A stretch of DNA of 64,000 nt from BCD1 sp965230565 (GTDB taxonomy: Bacteria > Bacteroidota > Bacteroidia > Chitinophagales > Saprospiraceae), in the NCBI GenBank assembly GCA_965230565.1, contig CBDDLH010000012.1, positions 496,001 through 560,000 on the forward strand, given 5' to 3'. The first letter of the stretch is position 1. The number at the start of each line of letters is the position of its first letter. This document shows positions 42,290-51,850 of this stretch, one piece after another. A model generated the notes under the pieces. It saw only the letters and a program-made list of their open reading frames with translations. It made no database searches and was not told the origin of the DNA. Both the position numbers and the translations under genes were made by a program.

Positions 42290-42323
42290 GAATAAAATGT
42301 CCCTGTATTTTGAATAAAATGTC
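42290..42323 (+). promoter_or_regulatory. Candidate HTCS operator: 12-bp direct repeat, 22-bp period
   Basis: GAATAAAATGTC occurs perfectly at 42290-42301 and 42312-42323, two helical turns apart. It ends 25 bp before the susC -7 box. A dimeric AraC-type activator bound here would sit next to RNA polymerase, and the promoter lacks a -33 TTG, as expected for an activator-dependent one. Confidence 0.6.
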
Positions 42324-42348
42324 AAGTCTCAAATTAAACGGGTCACAG

Positions 42349-42356
42349 TAATTTTG
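42349..42356 (+). promoter_or_regulatory. susC -7 box
   Basis: TAATTTTG matches TAnnTTTG, 45 nt before the susC ATG. No TTG is found 17-23 nt upstream. Confidence 0.6.
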
Positions 42357-42400
42357 ACCTATATCAAAGTTTATTAAATAATCTTCAAAATGTGGTTTTT

Positions 42401-45400
42401 ATGAAAAAACGGTTACTTGTATGTAAAACCCATTGGGCAATAAGTTTTATTGCTCTATTCCTCTTCTCTTTGCAAATTTCGGCACAACATATAGTAAGTG
42501 GAAAAATTACAGATGATGAAGGCCTGGATTTGTTCGGCGCATCAGTATTGGTAAAAGGTACCTCAACCGGAACAGTATCGGAAGTTGATGGCACCTATAG
42601 ACTAGAAGCCCTGTCAGGAGACAATATTTTAATATTTTCTTACACAGGATTTGAAACTCAGGAAATTGAAATCAATGGTCGGTCAGAAATTAATGTGACT
42701 CTTTTAAGTGCCAGTGAGCTATTAGATGAGATTGTAGTCGTTGGTTATGGTCGCCAAAAGAAAAAATTAGTCACAGGAGCTACTGTCAACGTATCAGGTG
42801 ATGAACTCCAAAACAGGAACAATACCAACGCCCTGCAAGCCTTGCAAGGGCAAACGGCTGGTGTGAATATTACTTCTTCATCCGGACAGCCCGGTTCCGG
42901 CTTCGAAGTAAATATTCGTGGGGTTGGTACTATTGGTAATTCTAATCCTCTATATATAGTGGATGGATTCCCTACCGGTGATATCACCTATTTAAATAAC
43001 GCTGACATCGAATCTGTTGACATTCTTAAAGATGCAGCCTCTGCAGCCATCTACGGTTCTAGAGCTGCCAATGGGGTTATACTGATCACGACGAAAAAGG
43101 GTAAAGAGGGAAAACCCTCTGTGACCTTTGATTCTTACCGGGGAACGCAATCGATTACCAATAAATTGGAATTGCTCAACAGCAGGGAGTATGCTACTAT
43201 TATGAATGAACAAGCCGTGAATTCGGGTAAGCTTCCAATTTTTTCCAATGCTGAGATCAGCGCAATGGATGATGGTACCAATTGGGTTGACCAAATTTTA
43301 GTCGATAACGCTTTAACTCAGAACTATTCCCTCGGTTTTCAGGGAGGAAGTACAAAAAGTGTTTATGCCGTTTCAGCTAACTATACCCAGCAAGAGGGAA
43401 TAATCGGCGGTAAAGACTTCTCCAATTATGACCGCTATGGTTTCAGAATCAATTCTGAGCATAAAATCCTTGACAGATACCTGACTATTGGTGAAAACCT
43501 TGCTTACACCTATATCAATCAGGTGGGTGTTCCTGATGGAGGACAATATTACAATCATATCAGAGGGGCTTTAAACACATTGCCTTTTATGCCTGTATAT
43601 GATGACAAAGGAGAATTTTACAACAATGCTTCCGGTGAATACATAGACCAGGGAACCCATGCCAACCCATATGCAAATCTTGTTTATAATAACCAGAAGA
43701 AAGGCGACAGCCAACAGTTGATAGGAAATGTTTACCTGGAATCTGAGCCCATTAAAAATATTACCTTCAGAAGCAGTATGGCTGTTACCAATGGAACAGG
43801 CAACAGCAGGTCTTATACACCGGCCTATGAATTATCTATTTATTCCCGGGTCGACACCAGCAGTGTATCCCAGTCTTTTTATAAAAATTTTAGCTGGAAT
43901 TGGGAGAATACCTTAAATTATGCAAACCAGTTTGGCAAAAATCAGATTGATGTCCTGGTAGGATCTTCCGCCCAGAAATGGAATGGATCCAGTGTTTCGG
44001 CAACCAATGCCAACCTTATATTTGACGACATCAGATATGCCTATATTGATAACACCACCTATGCTTTCGGTATCCGTCAGGATGTTGGAGGTAGTGGTTA
44101 TGAAGACGCTTTGCTTTCTTACTTCGGAAGGGTTCTGTATAATTACGATGAAAAATATCTTTTCAGTGCTACCATGAGGGCTGATGGATCTGCTAAGTTT
44201 GCAGAAGGTAACAGATGGGGGTATTTCCCTTCTGTTTCAGCAGGTTGGGTGATCACTAATGAAGACTTTTTCGCTGATACTGCCGGACCGCTAACCTTCC
44301 TGAAACTAAGAGCGAGTTGGGGACAAAACGGAAGTAACTTTGTCGCAGGATTTCAGTATTTGGCACCCATCACGCTTTCCAACACGAACTATACATTTGG
44401 CACCAGTGAGGGCAGTTTAACTCCGGGAGCCTATCCAAGCAGATTGTCCAATGAAGATATTCACTGGGAAACTTCCGAGCAGATGGACATCGGGTTTGAT
44501 TCTGAATTTTTTGGTGGAAAATTATTCCTGAACGCGGACTGGTACAGTAAAATCACCAAGGATTGGCTGATACAGGCCCCCATCCTCGCTACTGCAGGGG
44601 CAGATGCTCCATTTATCAATGGTGGTGATGTGATCAATACCGGAGTGGAATTAGTTGCCGGCTGGAAAGAACGGTCAAATAAATTCAAGTATTCCATTAG
44701 TGGAAATGTGGCTTACAATAAAAATGAAGTAAGAGATATTCCTACGGATGACCAGACAATTCATGGGGAAACCAATGAACTTTGGAATAATGCTCCTGAA
44801 TTTTACAGAGCTTCTGTTGGATTGCCAATCGGTTATTTCTGGGGGTATGAAACAGATGGTATTTTCCAAAATGAAGCCGAAATCAATAGTTATACGGGCG
44901 TGGAGAATGCACGCATACAGCCGGGTGCTCTTCCGGGAGACCTTAAAATTGTCGATACCAACGGAGACGGAGTTATAACCAGTGATGATAAAGTAATGAT
45001 AGGAGATCCAAATCCTGACTTTGTATTTGGATTAGCTGTCACCCTTGAATATGGCAGTTTTGATTTCAGCGTTGCAGCGAACGGAGTAGCGGGTAATCAA
45101 CTGGTTCAGTCCTACAGGAATGTTTCCGACCAGTTTAGCAATTATCCTCAGACTATTCTCGACAGATGGCATGGAGAAGGTTCCTCCAATACTTTGCCAA
45201 GGCTTACCAATGACGGGAAAAACTATTCTGAGTTCTCCGATATATATGTTTTTGACGGAGATTTCATACGCATCAACAATATTTCGTTGGGATATGATTT
45301 TTCATCCTTACTAAGGTTTGTTGATCTTGAGCAGTTTAGAGTATTTCTTTCAGCACAAAATGCTTTCACCTTTACCAAGTATACCGGGATGGATCCGGAA

Positions 45401-45493
45401 ATTGGTTATGGACAAACTTTTGCCAGGGGAGTGGATGTAGGATATTATCCAAGGCCAAGGGTGTTACTCGTAGGGTTGAATATGAAATTTTAA
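42401..45493 (+). CDS. SusC-family TonB-dependent transporter
   Basis: The ATG at 42401 (MKKRLLVCKTHW) was chosen over GTG at 42392; it gives 1030 residues with a signal peptide ending SAQ. A carboxypeptidase-regulatory-like domain (HIVSGKITDDEGLDLFGASV), the SusC/TonB box region (LDEIVVVGYGRQKK) and the plug (NALQALQGQTAGV, LYIVDGFPTGDI, AAIYGSRAANGVILITTKKGK) follow. The C-terminus is the 22-strand barrel. It should import xyloglucan oligosaccharides across the outer membrane in complex with the SusD-like lid encoded 26 bp downstream. First gene of the locus. Confidence 0.96.
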   Translation: MKKRLLVCKTHWAISFIALFLFSLQISAQHIVSGKITDDEGLDLFGASVLVKGTSTGTVSEVDGTYRLEALSGDNILIFSYTGFETQEIEINGRSEINVTLLSASELLDEIVVVGYGRQKKKLVTGATVNVSGDELQNRNNTNALQALQGQTAGVNITSSSGQPGSGFEVNIRGVGTIGNSNPLYIVDGFPTGDITYLNNADIESVDILKDAASAAIYGSRAANGVILITTKKGKEGKPSVTFDSYRGTQSITNKLELLNSREYATIMNEQAVNSGKLPIFSNAEISAMDDGTNWVDQILVDNALTQNYSLGFQGGSTKSVYAVSANYTQQEGIIGGKDFSNYDRYGFRINSEHKILDRYLTIGENLAYTYINQVGVPDGGQYYNHIRGALNTLPFMPVYDDKGEFYNNASGEYIDQGTHANPYANLVYNNQKKGDSQQLIGNVYLESEPIKNITFRSSMAVTNGTGNSRSYTPAYELSIYSRVDTSSVSQSFYKNFSWNWENTLNYANQFGKNQIDVLVGSSAQKWNGSSVSATNANLIFDDIRYAYIDNTTYAFGIRQDVGGSGYEDALLSYFGRVLYNYDEKYLFSATMRADGSAKFAEGNRWGYFPSVSAGWVITNEDFFADTAGPLTFLKLRASWGQNGSNFVAGFQYLAPITLSNTNYTFGTSEGSLTPGAYPSRLSNEDIHWETSEQMDIGFDSEFFGGKLFLNADWYSKITKDWLIQAPILATAGADAPFINGGDVINTGVELVAGWKERSNKFKYSISGNVAYNKNEVRDIPTDDQTIHGETNELWNNAPEFYRASVGLPIGYFWGYETDGIFQNEAEINSYTGVENARIQPGALPGDLKIVDTNGDGVITSDDKVMIGDPNPDFVFGLAVTLEYGSFDFSVAANGVAGNQLVQSYRNVSDQFSNYPQTILDRWHGEGSSNTLPRLTNDGKNYSEFSDIYVFDGDFIRINNISLGYDFSSLLRFVDLEQFRVFLSAQNAFTFTKYTGMDPEIGYGQTFARGVDVGYYPRPRVLLVGLNMKF

Positions 45494-45519
45494 GTGACAA
45501 ATCTTCAAAATTTAATAAA

Positions 45520-47115
45520 ATGAAATTGAAATATATATTAGTTACGGTACCATTCCTTCTTTTTATGAGTTGCGGAGATGATTTCTTCGATTCGGAATTG
45601 CTCACCGAAAAAACAGAAGGGAACTTTTACAGAACTCCCGATGATGCCGCCCTGGCTTTAGTGGGATGTTATGACGGATTGCAGCAGGTATGGAATGGCG
45701 GTATCGCTTTTCCTTTGGCTGCAGAAGTACTTTCAGACAATTGTTACGGAGGCACCGGCGCTTCTGATGGGTTTAGCTATCAAATGATCGATGAGTTTGA
45801 CAAGGATAGATCTCCTTCTGATCTGAATGTATTTGAGGCCAATTGGAAAGGTTATTATGTGACTATTTTCAGGTGTAATAAACTGTTACAAAGTCTCGAT
45901 AAAGTTGAATGGGGCAATGATGCAAGTTTAAGAAACCAAATCGAATCGGAGGCCAGGTTTATCAGGGCATTCAGTTATTTCGATATGGTCAGGTTCTTTG
46001 GGAATATTCCTTTATTAGAAGAACCATCATTGGATAATTTACCCCAGGCGGATCCTGATGATGTTTATGCTTTGATCACCACCGACTTGTTATTTGGGAT
46101 AAATAATATGAGTGGTGATGCATACTCTGAAAGTGATGCTTCCACGAATGATGGCCGGGTAACCAAATGGGCAGCAGAGGCTTTGCTCGCAAGAGTTTAC
46201 CTTTATTACACGGGGTATTACGGCGCAAGCTCTTTGGTTTCACAAAGCGGAACTGTTACTGGTTCGGAAGTTTTAGGTTACCTCGAAGATGTTATTAGCA
46301 ATAGCGGTCATGGTCTTGTAGACAATTTTGCTCACCTTTGGCCGGCAGCTTCGGTTCAAAGTTATGCAGGAGAGGGTAACCAGGAATCCATTTTCTCTAT
46401 TAAATACACTTATACAAGCGATTACAATGGTAATGCGGATGGCAATCATTGGATGGTCATGTATGGAATGAGACAAACAGACGCATACCCTTATGGCAGA
46501 GGATGGGGAGGAGCTACTGTAAGCGAGGCCTTATACAATGCTTATGATGCTAATGATCACAGGCAGGAAGCTTCCATCGTTGCGATTGAAGAGGAGGCCA
46601 TTGAAATAGACATTGCTACGCAAAGAGAATATACGGGGTATTATGTTAAGAAGTACTCTCCAATGTCCACAGCCGACGGACAGAGCCTTGCTGAAAGCCT
46701 CGGTGCAGTGAATTTCCAGATAGGCCAATTCCAGGATTTTGTGGCTATTCGTTATGCTGATGTGCTGTTGATGGCGGCAGAGCTTGGCAGCCCTAATGCC
46801 CAGGCTTATTTTGATATGGTTAGGGAAAGAGCATTTAAGGATGACTTCACCTCTGTTGCTTTAACCCCTGAACTCCTGATGCAAGAGCGGAAGCTAGAGT
46901 TCGCTTTCGAAGGGGTCAGGTATTGGGACCTGCTGAGAAGCGGGCTGGATGTTGCAGCAGCTGCTATTAATGAATCAGGCACCACAGTACTGAGCGCAGG
47001 AGCACCTGTTACCAAGGATGTTACTTTTAATGCCAGTACCAAAGGCCTACAGCAGATTCCTTATAATCAAATTAATTTATCCAGTGGGACGCTCCAGCAA
47101 AATGCCGGCTGGTAA
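45520..47115 (+). CDS. SusD-family glycan-binding lipoprotein
   Basis: The 531-residue lipoprotein has its lipobox at LLFMS-Cys18 followed by acidic residues (GDDFFD), the usual surface-export signal of Bacteroidota lipoproteins. SusD features: FYRTPDDAALALVGCYDGL, EARFIRAFSYFDMVRFFGNIPLLEEP, KWAAEALLARVYLYY and the C-terminal RKLEFAFEGVRYWDLLRSG. It forms the lid of the SusC pore and binds the oligosaccharide. Lies between SusC and a surface glycan-binding protein with 26-bp gaps. Confidence 0.96.
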   Translation: MKLKYILVTVPFLLFMSCGDDFFDSELLTEKTEGNFYRTPDDAALALVGCYDGLQQVWNGGIAFPLAAEVLSDNCYGGTGASDGFSYQMIDEFDKDRSPSDLNVFEANWKGYYVTIFRCNKLLQSLDKVEWGNDASLRNQIESEARFIRAFSYFDMVRFFGNIPLLEEPSLDNLPQADPDDVYALITTDLLFGINNMSGDAYSESDASTNDGRVTKWAAEALLARVYLYYTGYYGASSLVSQSGTVTGSEVLGYLEDVISNSGHGLVDNFAHLWPAASVQSYAGEGNQESIFSIKYTYTSDYNGNADGNHWMVMYGMRQTDAYPYGRGWGGATVSEALYNAYDANDHRQEASIVAIEEEAIEIDIATQREYTGYYVKKYSPMSTADGQSLAESLGAVNFQIGQFQDFVAIRYADVLLMAAELGSPNAQAYFDMVRERAFKDDFTSVALTPELLMQERKLEFAFEGVRYWDLLRSGLDVAAAAINESGTTVLSAGAPVTKDVTFNASTKGLQQIPYNQINLSSGTLQQNAGW

Positions 47116-47141
47116 TTTAATAATATCAAAAAAACAAGAAA

Positions 47142-49031
47142 ATGAATACCATAAAATTTTTAATCATCGCATTAGTGTTCGGTGCTGTATTTTATTCCTG
47201 TGAAGATGAATTACCGGAATTAGATGCATTGGTAGATGCTTCTGAAGTAAACTTCAGGGTTGTACAAGATTATGATGTTGACCCGGGAGGAAATACCGTT
47301 ATCCTGATCAGTGAAACTCCCGAGGCTGTCCCTATCTGGGATTACGGAACGGGAAGATCGAATCGTGTTATTGATACAATCAGGTTTGCATTCCAGGGAG
47401 AATATGTCATTAAATATTCAGCCCTCACAGGTGGTGGAGTCGTTGAAAAAGATCCCGTTACGATTACAGTTACCGAGGACAATCTCAATTATGTCAACGA
47501 TCCTTTGTGGACGGCATTATCCGGCGGAGTCGGGAATTCCAAAGTCTGGTATCTAGACCTTGATGCCGAAGGGGTTTCTAAGTATTTTTTGGGCCCACTT
47601 TATTTTGCGGGTTCAGATATCGGGTGGGAATATTCCTGCCTGGGTGATCCTGATCTTTGCTGGTACTGGGAGGCAGACTGGCCGGGCAATTCATGGATAG
47701 GTGACGCCGGGGATTACGGCTCTATGACTTTCAGTCTTGACGGCGGACCTTTTGTCACCGTAGATCACCTGTTTACAACTGACCGTGGACTTGAGAACGG
47801 AACCTACTTTCTCGATATTAATACCAGGACGCTTACTATGACTGATGCAGCCATATTGCAAAATTCATGGGCAGCCGCTGATATCACCGACTGGGATAAT
47901 TATAAGATTATTTCCCTGACTGAAGATGCCATGCAGCTGGCAGCCACAAAAGCTGCTGCTCCGGAAGTCATTATTTTCAACTTTATTTCCAAGGATTATA
48001 GTGATAACTGGGTTCCTGAAGAAACCGGGGATCCGGAAATTCCCATTGATCTGGGTGGAGGTACAGCAAATGATTTATTATCAGTTACTACATCCAAAAC
48101 GTGGACTTTAAGCCCGGATTCTCCTTTTAACTGGACTGACCTGGAAGGAACTTTCCTCAATAGTTGGGAAACTGTAGAAGATTATCCTGGATGGGCCGGG
48201 TTTACTAGCGCCAACCAGGCAGAAGTTGCCTCCAATAAGATCACTTTCTCCAGTAATGGCGATTTAAAATTGACTTATGCGGACGGATCGGAAGTTGAGG
48301 GTACTTATTCTGTTGATGAATCTTCCAATGTCGTTACATTTGAAGGAGCCGTACCTGCTTTCCCAATTGGAGATTGGGTGGTTGCAGCTCCTACTGCCGC
48401 AAATCAATGGAAAATTATAAAAACAGAACAAACAGGAGGTGTATTTACTGATATTTGGTTCGGTACAAGAGCGGAGGTAAATGCCGAATACATGGTTTTC
48501 CATTTTGTGCTTGGAGATTCCTCGTTTGATCCCCTTGAAGCGGCACGAAAAGAGATACTCAAGACGCTTACTGGATCCGATGCTCCAGGAGGCTCAAGGA
48601 CTTTCAGAGTTTCTGATACCTGGCACGTAGACTGGTTAGCTGCTGATTTCACAGGTGGCTGGACTAACGAAACTACTTTTGGTGATGACTTTTCTTCTAA
48701 CAGCTGGGTCTGGACAGAGGCGGTGCAGCAAGGGTTGCAGGAGCCAAGGCTTACTTTTGACTATGATGGCACTACCCTGACTTGTACAAGGCTCCAGGAC
48801 GGAATAGAAACTTCGGCGCCGGTTACCATTGATGCCGAAAATAAATCCATTACCGTTGATATGAATTTGATCGAATTTGTGGACGCAGCTAGTTGGTTGG
48901 TTAGTTATGGTCCGACCTGGACATTCTGTAAAACTGCATTAGCAGATGTTGAGTCTGTAGGTATGTGGTTAGGTACACCAAATCCGGACAATGAGTCAGA
49001 AGTTGTAGCAATTCATTATATAATTGAATAA
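47142..49031 (+). CDS. Surface glycan-binding lipoprotein of the xyloglucan locus
   Basis: The 629-residue lipoprotein has a lipobox at AVFYS-Cys20 and an acidic start (EDELPELD). An N-terminal PKD/Ig-like domain (about 35-110) is followed by Trp- and Asp-rich beta segments (CWYWEADWPGNSWIGDAGDYG; WTLSPDSPFNWTDLEG; DTWHVDWLAADFTGGWTNE). Exposed Trp residues of this kind usually bind glycans. No catalytic motif was found. Position after SusD is that of the SGBP in many PULs. It is unlike the B. ovatus xyloglucan SGBPs as far as I can judge, so the fold is unassigned. A hairpin terminator follows. Confidence 0.78.
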   Translation: MNTIKFLIIALVFGAVFYSCEDELPELDALVDASEVNFRVVQDYDVDPGGNTVILISETPEAVPIWDYGTGRSNRVIDTIRFAFQGEYVIKYSALTGGGVVEKDPVTITVTEDNLNYVNDPLWTALSGGVGNSKVWYLDLDAEGVSKYFLGPLYFAGSDIGWEYSCLGDPDLCWYWEADWPGNSWIGDAGDYGSMTFSLDGGPFVTVDHLFTTDRGLENGTYFLDINTRTLTMTDAAILQNSWAAADITDWDNYKIISLTEDAMQLAATKAAAPEVIIFNFISKDYSDNWVPEETGDPEIPIDLGGGTANDLLSVTTSKTWTLSPDSPFNWTDLEGTFLNSWETVEDYPGWAGFTSANQAEVASNKITFSSNGDLKLTYADGSEVEGTYSVDESSNVVTFEGAVPAFPIGDWVVAAPTAANQWKIIKTEQTGGVFTDIWFGTRAEVNAEYMVFHFVLGDSSFDPLEAARKEILKTLTGSDAPGGSRTFRVSDTWHVDWLAADFTGGWTNETTFGDDFSSNSWVWTEAVQQGLQEPRLTFDYDGTTLTCTRLQDGIETSAPVTIDAENKSITVDMNLIEFVDAASWLVSYGPTWTFCKTALADVESVGMWLGTPNPDNESEVVAIHYIIE

Positions 49032-49071
49032 ACGTAGGTTAATCAATGTTTTAAAATAACTTGATATATAG

Positions 49072-49112
49072 AACGGCTTTTTAGTGCTAAATTATTGAAC
49101 TAGAAAGCCGTT
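49072..49112 (+). terminator. Hairpin between the glycan-binding gene and GH74
   Basis: AACGGCTTT (49072-49080) pairs with AAAGCCGTT (49104-49112), followed by TAATCCTCTCTTT. The T-run is poor, so it may act as partial attenuator separating the Sus genes from the enzyme genes. Confidence 0.6.
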
Positions 49113-49135
49113 TAATCCTCTCTTTCGAACTTGAG

Positions 49136-49143
49136 TATTTTTG
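49136..49143 (+). promoter_or_regulatory. Candidate -7 box of the enzyme operon
   Basis: TATTTTTG (49136-49143), 70 nt before the GH74 ATG; no well-placed -33 TTG. Suggests separate transcription of the glycoside hydrolase genes. An 11-bp tandem repeat (GTTTTCAAAT twice) lies at about 49171-49203. Confidence 0.45.
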
Positions 49144-49212
49144 ATTTCTTTACTGACCCAACCATATTATATTGTCGTATTTGTTTTCAAATAGTTTTCA
49201 AATTTCCATCAG

Positions 49213-51744
49213 ATGATCCAGAGAAGTCAACTTACTTTTTTTTGGGGTTTGTTATTTTTTTTATGGTCAATAGGTAGTATGCAAAGCCAAAGTGTGATTG
49301 CTGGCACGTGGAGCAATGTAAAAATAGGTGGCGGCGGTTTTGTGACCAGTATCATTTCCTGCCCTGCAGAACAAAACCTATTTTACGCGAGAACTGACGT
49401 CGGGGGTGCATACAGATGGGAAGAATCTTCCAAATCATGGACACCCATTATGGATTGGGTTTCACCGGCACAGCGGGCATTATTTGGCGTAGAAAGTATT
49501 GCCATTGATCCATCAGCACCTAATAAATTATATATTTCTGCCGGATTATCCGGTTATGGATGGTCAGGTTCATCCTTTTTGCGGTCTGAGGATTACGGTG
49601 AAACATTCGAGGTTTTTCCCATGGATATTTATATTCATGGAAATGGCATGGGAAGGCAGACAGGTGAAAAAATAGCAGTAGACCCTAATAATGGTGATAT
49701 TATTTATTTGGGAACCCGTCAAGATGGCCTTCTAAAAAGCACCGATGGCGGAACATCATGGAATACGTTGTCCAACTTGCCTGATACAAATACTCCAAAC
49801 CTGAATGGCATCAGTTTTGTTTTGCTGGATCCGACTTCCGGTGATGCTGAAACACCTTCCCAAACTATTATTATCGGGGTATCCAAATATGAAGAAAACC
49901 TTTACATTTCCAATGATGCCGGTCAATCCTGGGCACCCATCGCAGATGCTCCGACTCAGGAGGACATAATGCCCCAAAGAGCCACACTGTCTTCGGATGG
50001 CAATACCCTTTATCTCACCTATGCTAATGGTGCCGGCCCTCATGCTCAAAGCTGGGATGGCGTTAATGAAGCCATGAACAGAGGTGCTGTTTTTAAATTT
50101 GACAGGACATCGGGAATATGGACAGATATTTCACCATTAAATTTATGGATTAACCCGGAATTCAGCGGTTGTTACGGAGGACTGACCATCAGTTCACAAA
50201 ATAGTGATCTGCTATATGTCTCAACACTCAACCACTGGAATGTGCAACAATATTACTCAGACGGATCAAGCGCATGGGGAGATCGAATTTATAGAAGCCA
50301 AAACGGGGGAGAAGATTGGGAACCGCTATTTGTGGGACAAGACAAAATGCTGCTCGATAATAATGGGATCGATTGGATTTCAGGCCACAATTTACATTGG
50401 GTTGGCAGCCTGGCTTTGGATCCATTCGATGATTCACGGTTGTTCGCAACCTCGGGTAATGGAATTTTCATGTCAAATAATATCGATGCCGATCAACCCC
50501 TCATGAAATTTATGGTAGACGGCCTTGAAGAAACGGTACCGATGGATATGGTCAATATTCCCAATGGCCCTTTGGTTTCCGTGGTAGCCGATTATGATGG
50601 TTGGGTGCATCCTGATATTGATGAGTTTCCTCCGGGGCCCAGGCATACACCTCATATGGGTACGTCTACCGGCATATGTTTTTCTCAAAACAACCCTGAA
50701 TATTTAGTGCGGGCAGGCAGTTCAGGTTCGGTACTTTATTACTCTGAAGACCAGGGAGATAATTGGACCGCCTTCGAAAACTTACCCTTTGCGGGAGTTA
50801 ATGGTAAAGTGGCCATTAATTCTACTGACGAACAACACCTGGTAGCCTGGATCCCTGAAAATGAACCGTACAGGTTATTTGTTACAGATAATTTTGGCGG
50901 CTCATGGTCCAATCTATGGAACAATTCTTATGGTTCTATAGAAGGAGCACATCCATATCCTGATCCCGTGAATTCCAGGAAGTTTTATGTCTACGCCTCT
51001 GGAATGGGTGTTTTGTATGATTGCATCTATCCTCAAGCGGGAATACCTCAGGTCTCGGCACTTGCAGATGTTGGTTCTGGAGGGTCACCTCATTTAGCGG
51101 TAAATCCATTTAAAGAAGCAGATATATGGATAGCCATGAATGCCTCTGGAATAAAACGATATCATAATGGAACCCTGGAGACTATTGACAATATAAAAGC
51201 CAATGCCATCGCTTTTGGAAAACCCCTGGAAAACGACACATTGCCTACCATTTTTGTTTGGGGAAAAGTGAAAGAAACAGAAGGGGTGTACCGGTCAACG
51301 AATATGGGAGAGACATGGTTTCGTATCAATGATGATGAACATGAATTTGGGGGATTGGGTAATGCCGGGATCATTCTTGGGGACCCCGATGTTTTCGGAA
51401 GGGTTTATTTATCCACCTCCGGCAGAGGAATAGTCGTCGGGAATTCCGGATTAGACACACTTTATCTCGATCCTGATGATTTGACTCTAACCGAAATGCC
51501 AGACGTTTCAGAGGAAATACAAATTTACCCTAACCCTGTAAATGAAAAATGCTTGATTACCTCCACTCACGAATTCTCTTTTGTCGAGGTTTACGATACT
51601 TATGGCCGGCTAATCAAACATGCCAGGGTGAATGACAATTCCTTTGATTTGGATTGTGCGGAACTATCGGCTGGAGTGTATTGGATCTTTATTTGGAAGC
51701 ACAAAGACCACCGAAAGGTTTTTAAAAAAATCATAAAACAATAA
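49213..51744 (+). CDS. GH74 endo-xyloglucanase with T9SS sorting domain
   Basis: The 843-residue protein has a signal peptide (to about 26). Then comes the GH74 opening NVKIGGGGFVTSIIS and ARTDVGGAYRWEE, where Asp62 is the conserved catalytic Asp of the N-terminal propeller. The second catalytic Asp aligns with Asp460 in LVSVVADYDGWVHPD. The two seven-bladed propellers show BNR-like blades (STDGGTSWN, SQNGGEDWE). The last 75 residues (IQIYPNPVNEKCLI...) are a T9SS sorting domain. GH74 enzymes hydrolyse the beta-1,4-glucan backbone of xyloglucan. It should act on the cell surface or be released. First of six enzyme genes. Confidence 0.93.
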   Translation: MIQRSQLTFFWGLLFFLWSIGSMQSQSVIAGTWSNVKIGGGGFVTSIISCPAEQNLFYARTDVGGAYRWEESSKSWTPIMDWVSPAQRALFGVESIAIDPSAPNKLYISAGLSGYGWSGSSFLRSEDYGETFEVFPMDIYIHGNGMGRQTGEKIAVDPNNGDIIYLGTRQDGLLKSTDGGTSWNTLSNLPDTNTPNLNGISFVLLDPTSGDAETPSQTIIIGVSKYEENLYISNDAGQSWAPIADAPTQEDIMPQRATLSSDGNTLYLTYANGAGPHAQSWDGVNEAMNRGAVFKFDRTSGIWTDISPLNLWINPEFSGCYGGLTISSQNSDLLYVSTLNHWNVQQYYSDGSSAWGDRIYRSQNGGEDWEPLFVGQDKMLLDNNGIDWISGHNLHWVGSLALDPFDDSRLFATSGNGIFMSNNIDADQPLMKFMVDGLEETVPMDMVNIPNGPLVSVVADYDGWVHPDIDEFPPGPRHTPHMGTSTGICFSQNNPEYLVRAGSSGSVLYYSEDQGDNWTAFENLPFAGVNGKVAINSTDEQHLVAWIPENEPYRLFVTDNFGGSWSNLWNNSYGSIEGAHPYPDPVNSRKFYVYASGMGVLYDCIYPQAGIPQVSALADVGSGGSPHLAVNPFKEADIWIAMNASGIKRYHNGTLETIDNIKANAIAFGKPLENDTLPTIFVWGKVKETEGVYRSTNMGETWFRINDDEHEFGGLGNAGIILGDPDVFGRVYLSTSGRGIVVGNSGLDTLYLDPDDLTLTEMPDVSEEIQIYPNPVNEKCLITSTHEFSFVEVYDTYGRLIKHARVNDNSFDLDCAELSAGVYWIFIWKHKDHRKVFKKIIKQ

Positions 51745-51850
51745 ATGGGAAATAAGTAAAAACAGACTGCGGCAATTTGTTTGGGCAACTTATTAGTAGT
51801 CAGTACATTATAATTAGAAAATTTGCTTTTAAACCAACCTGCTACAAATC

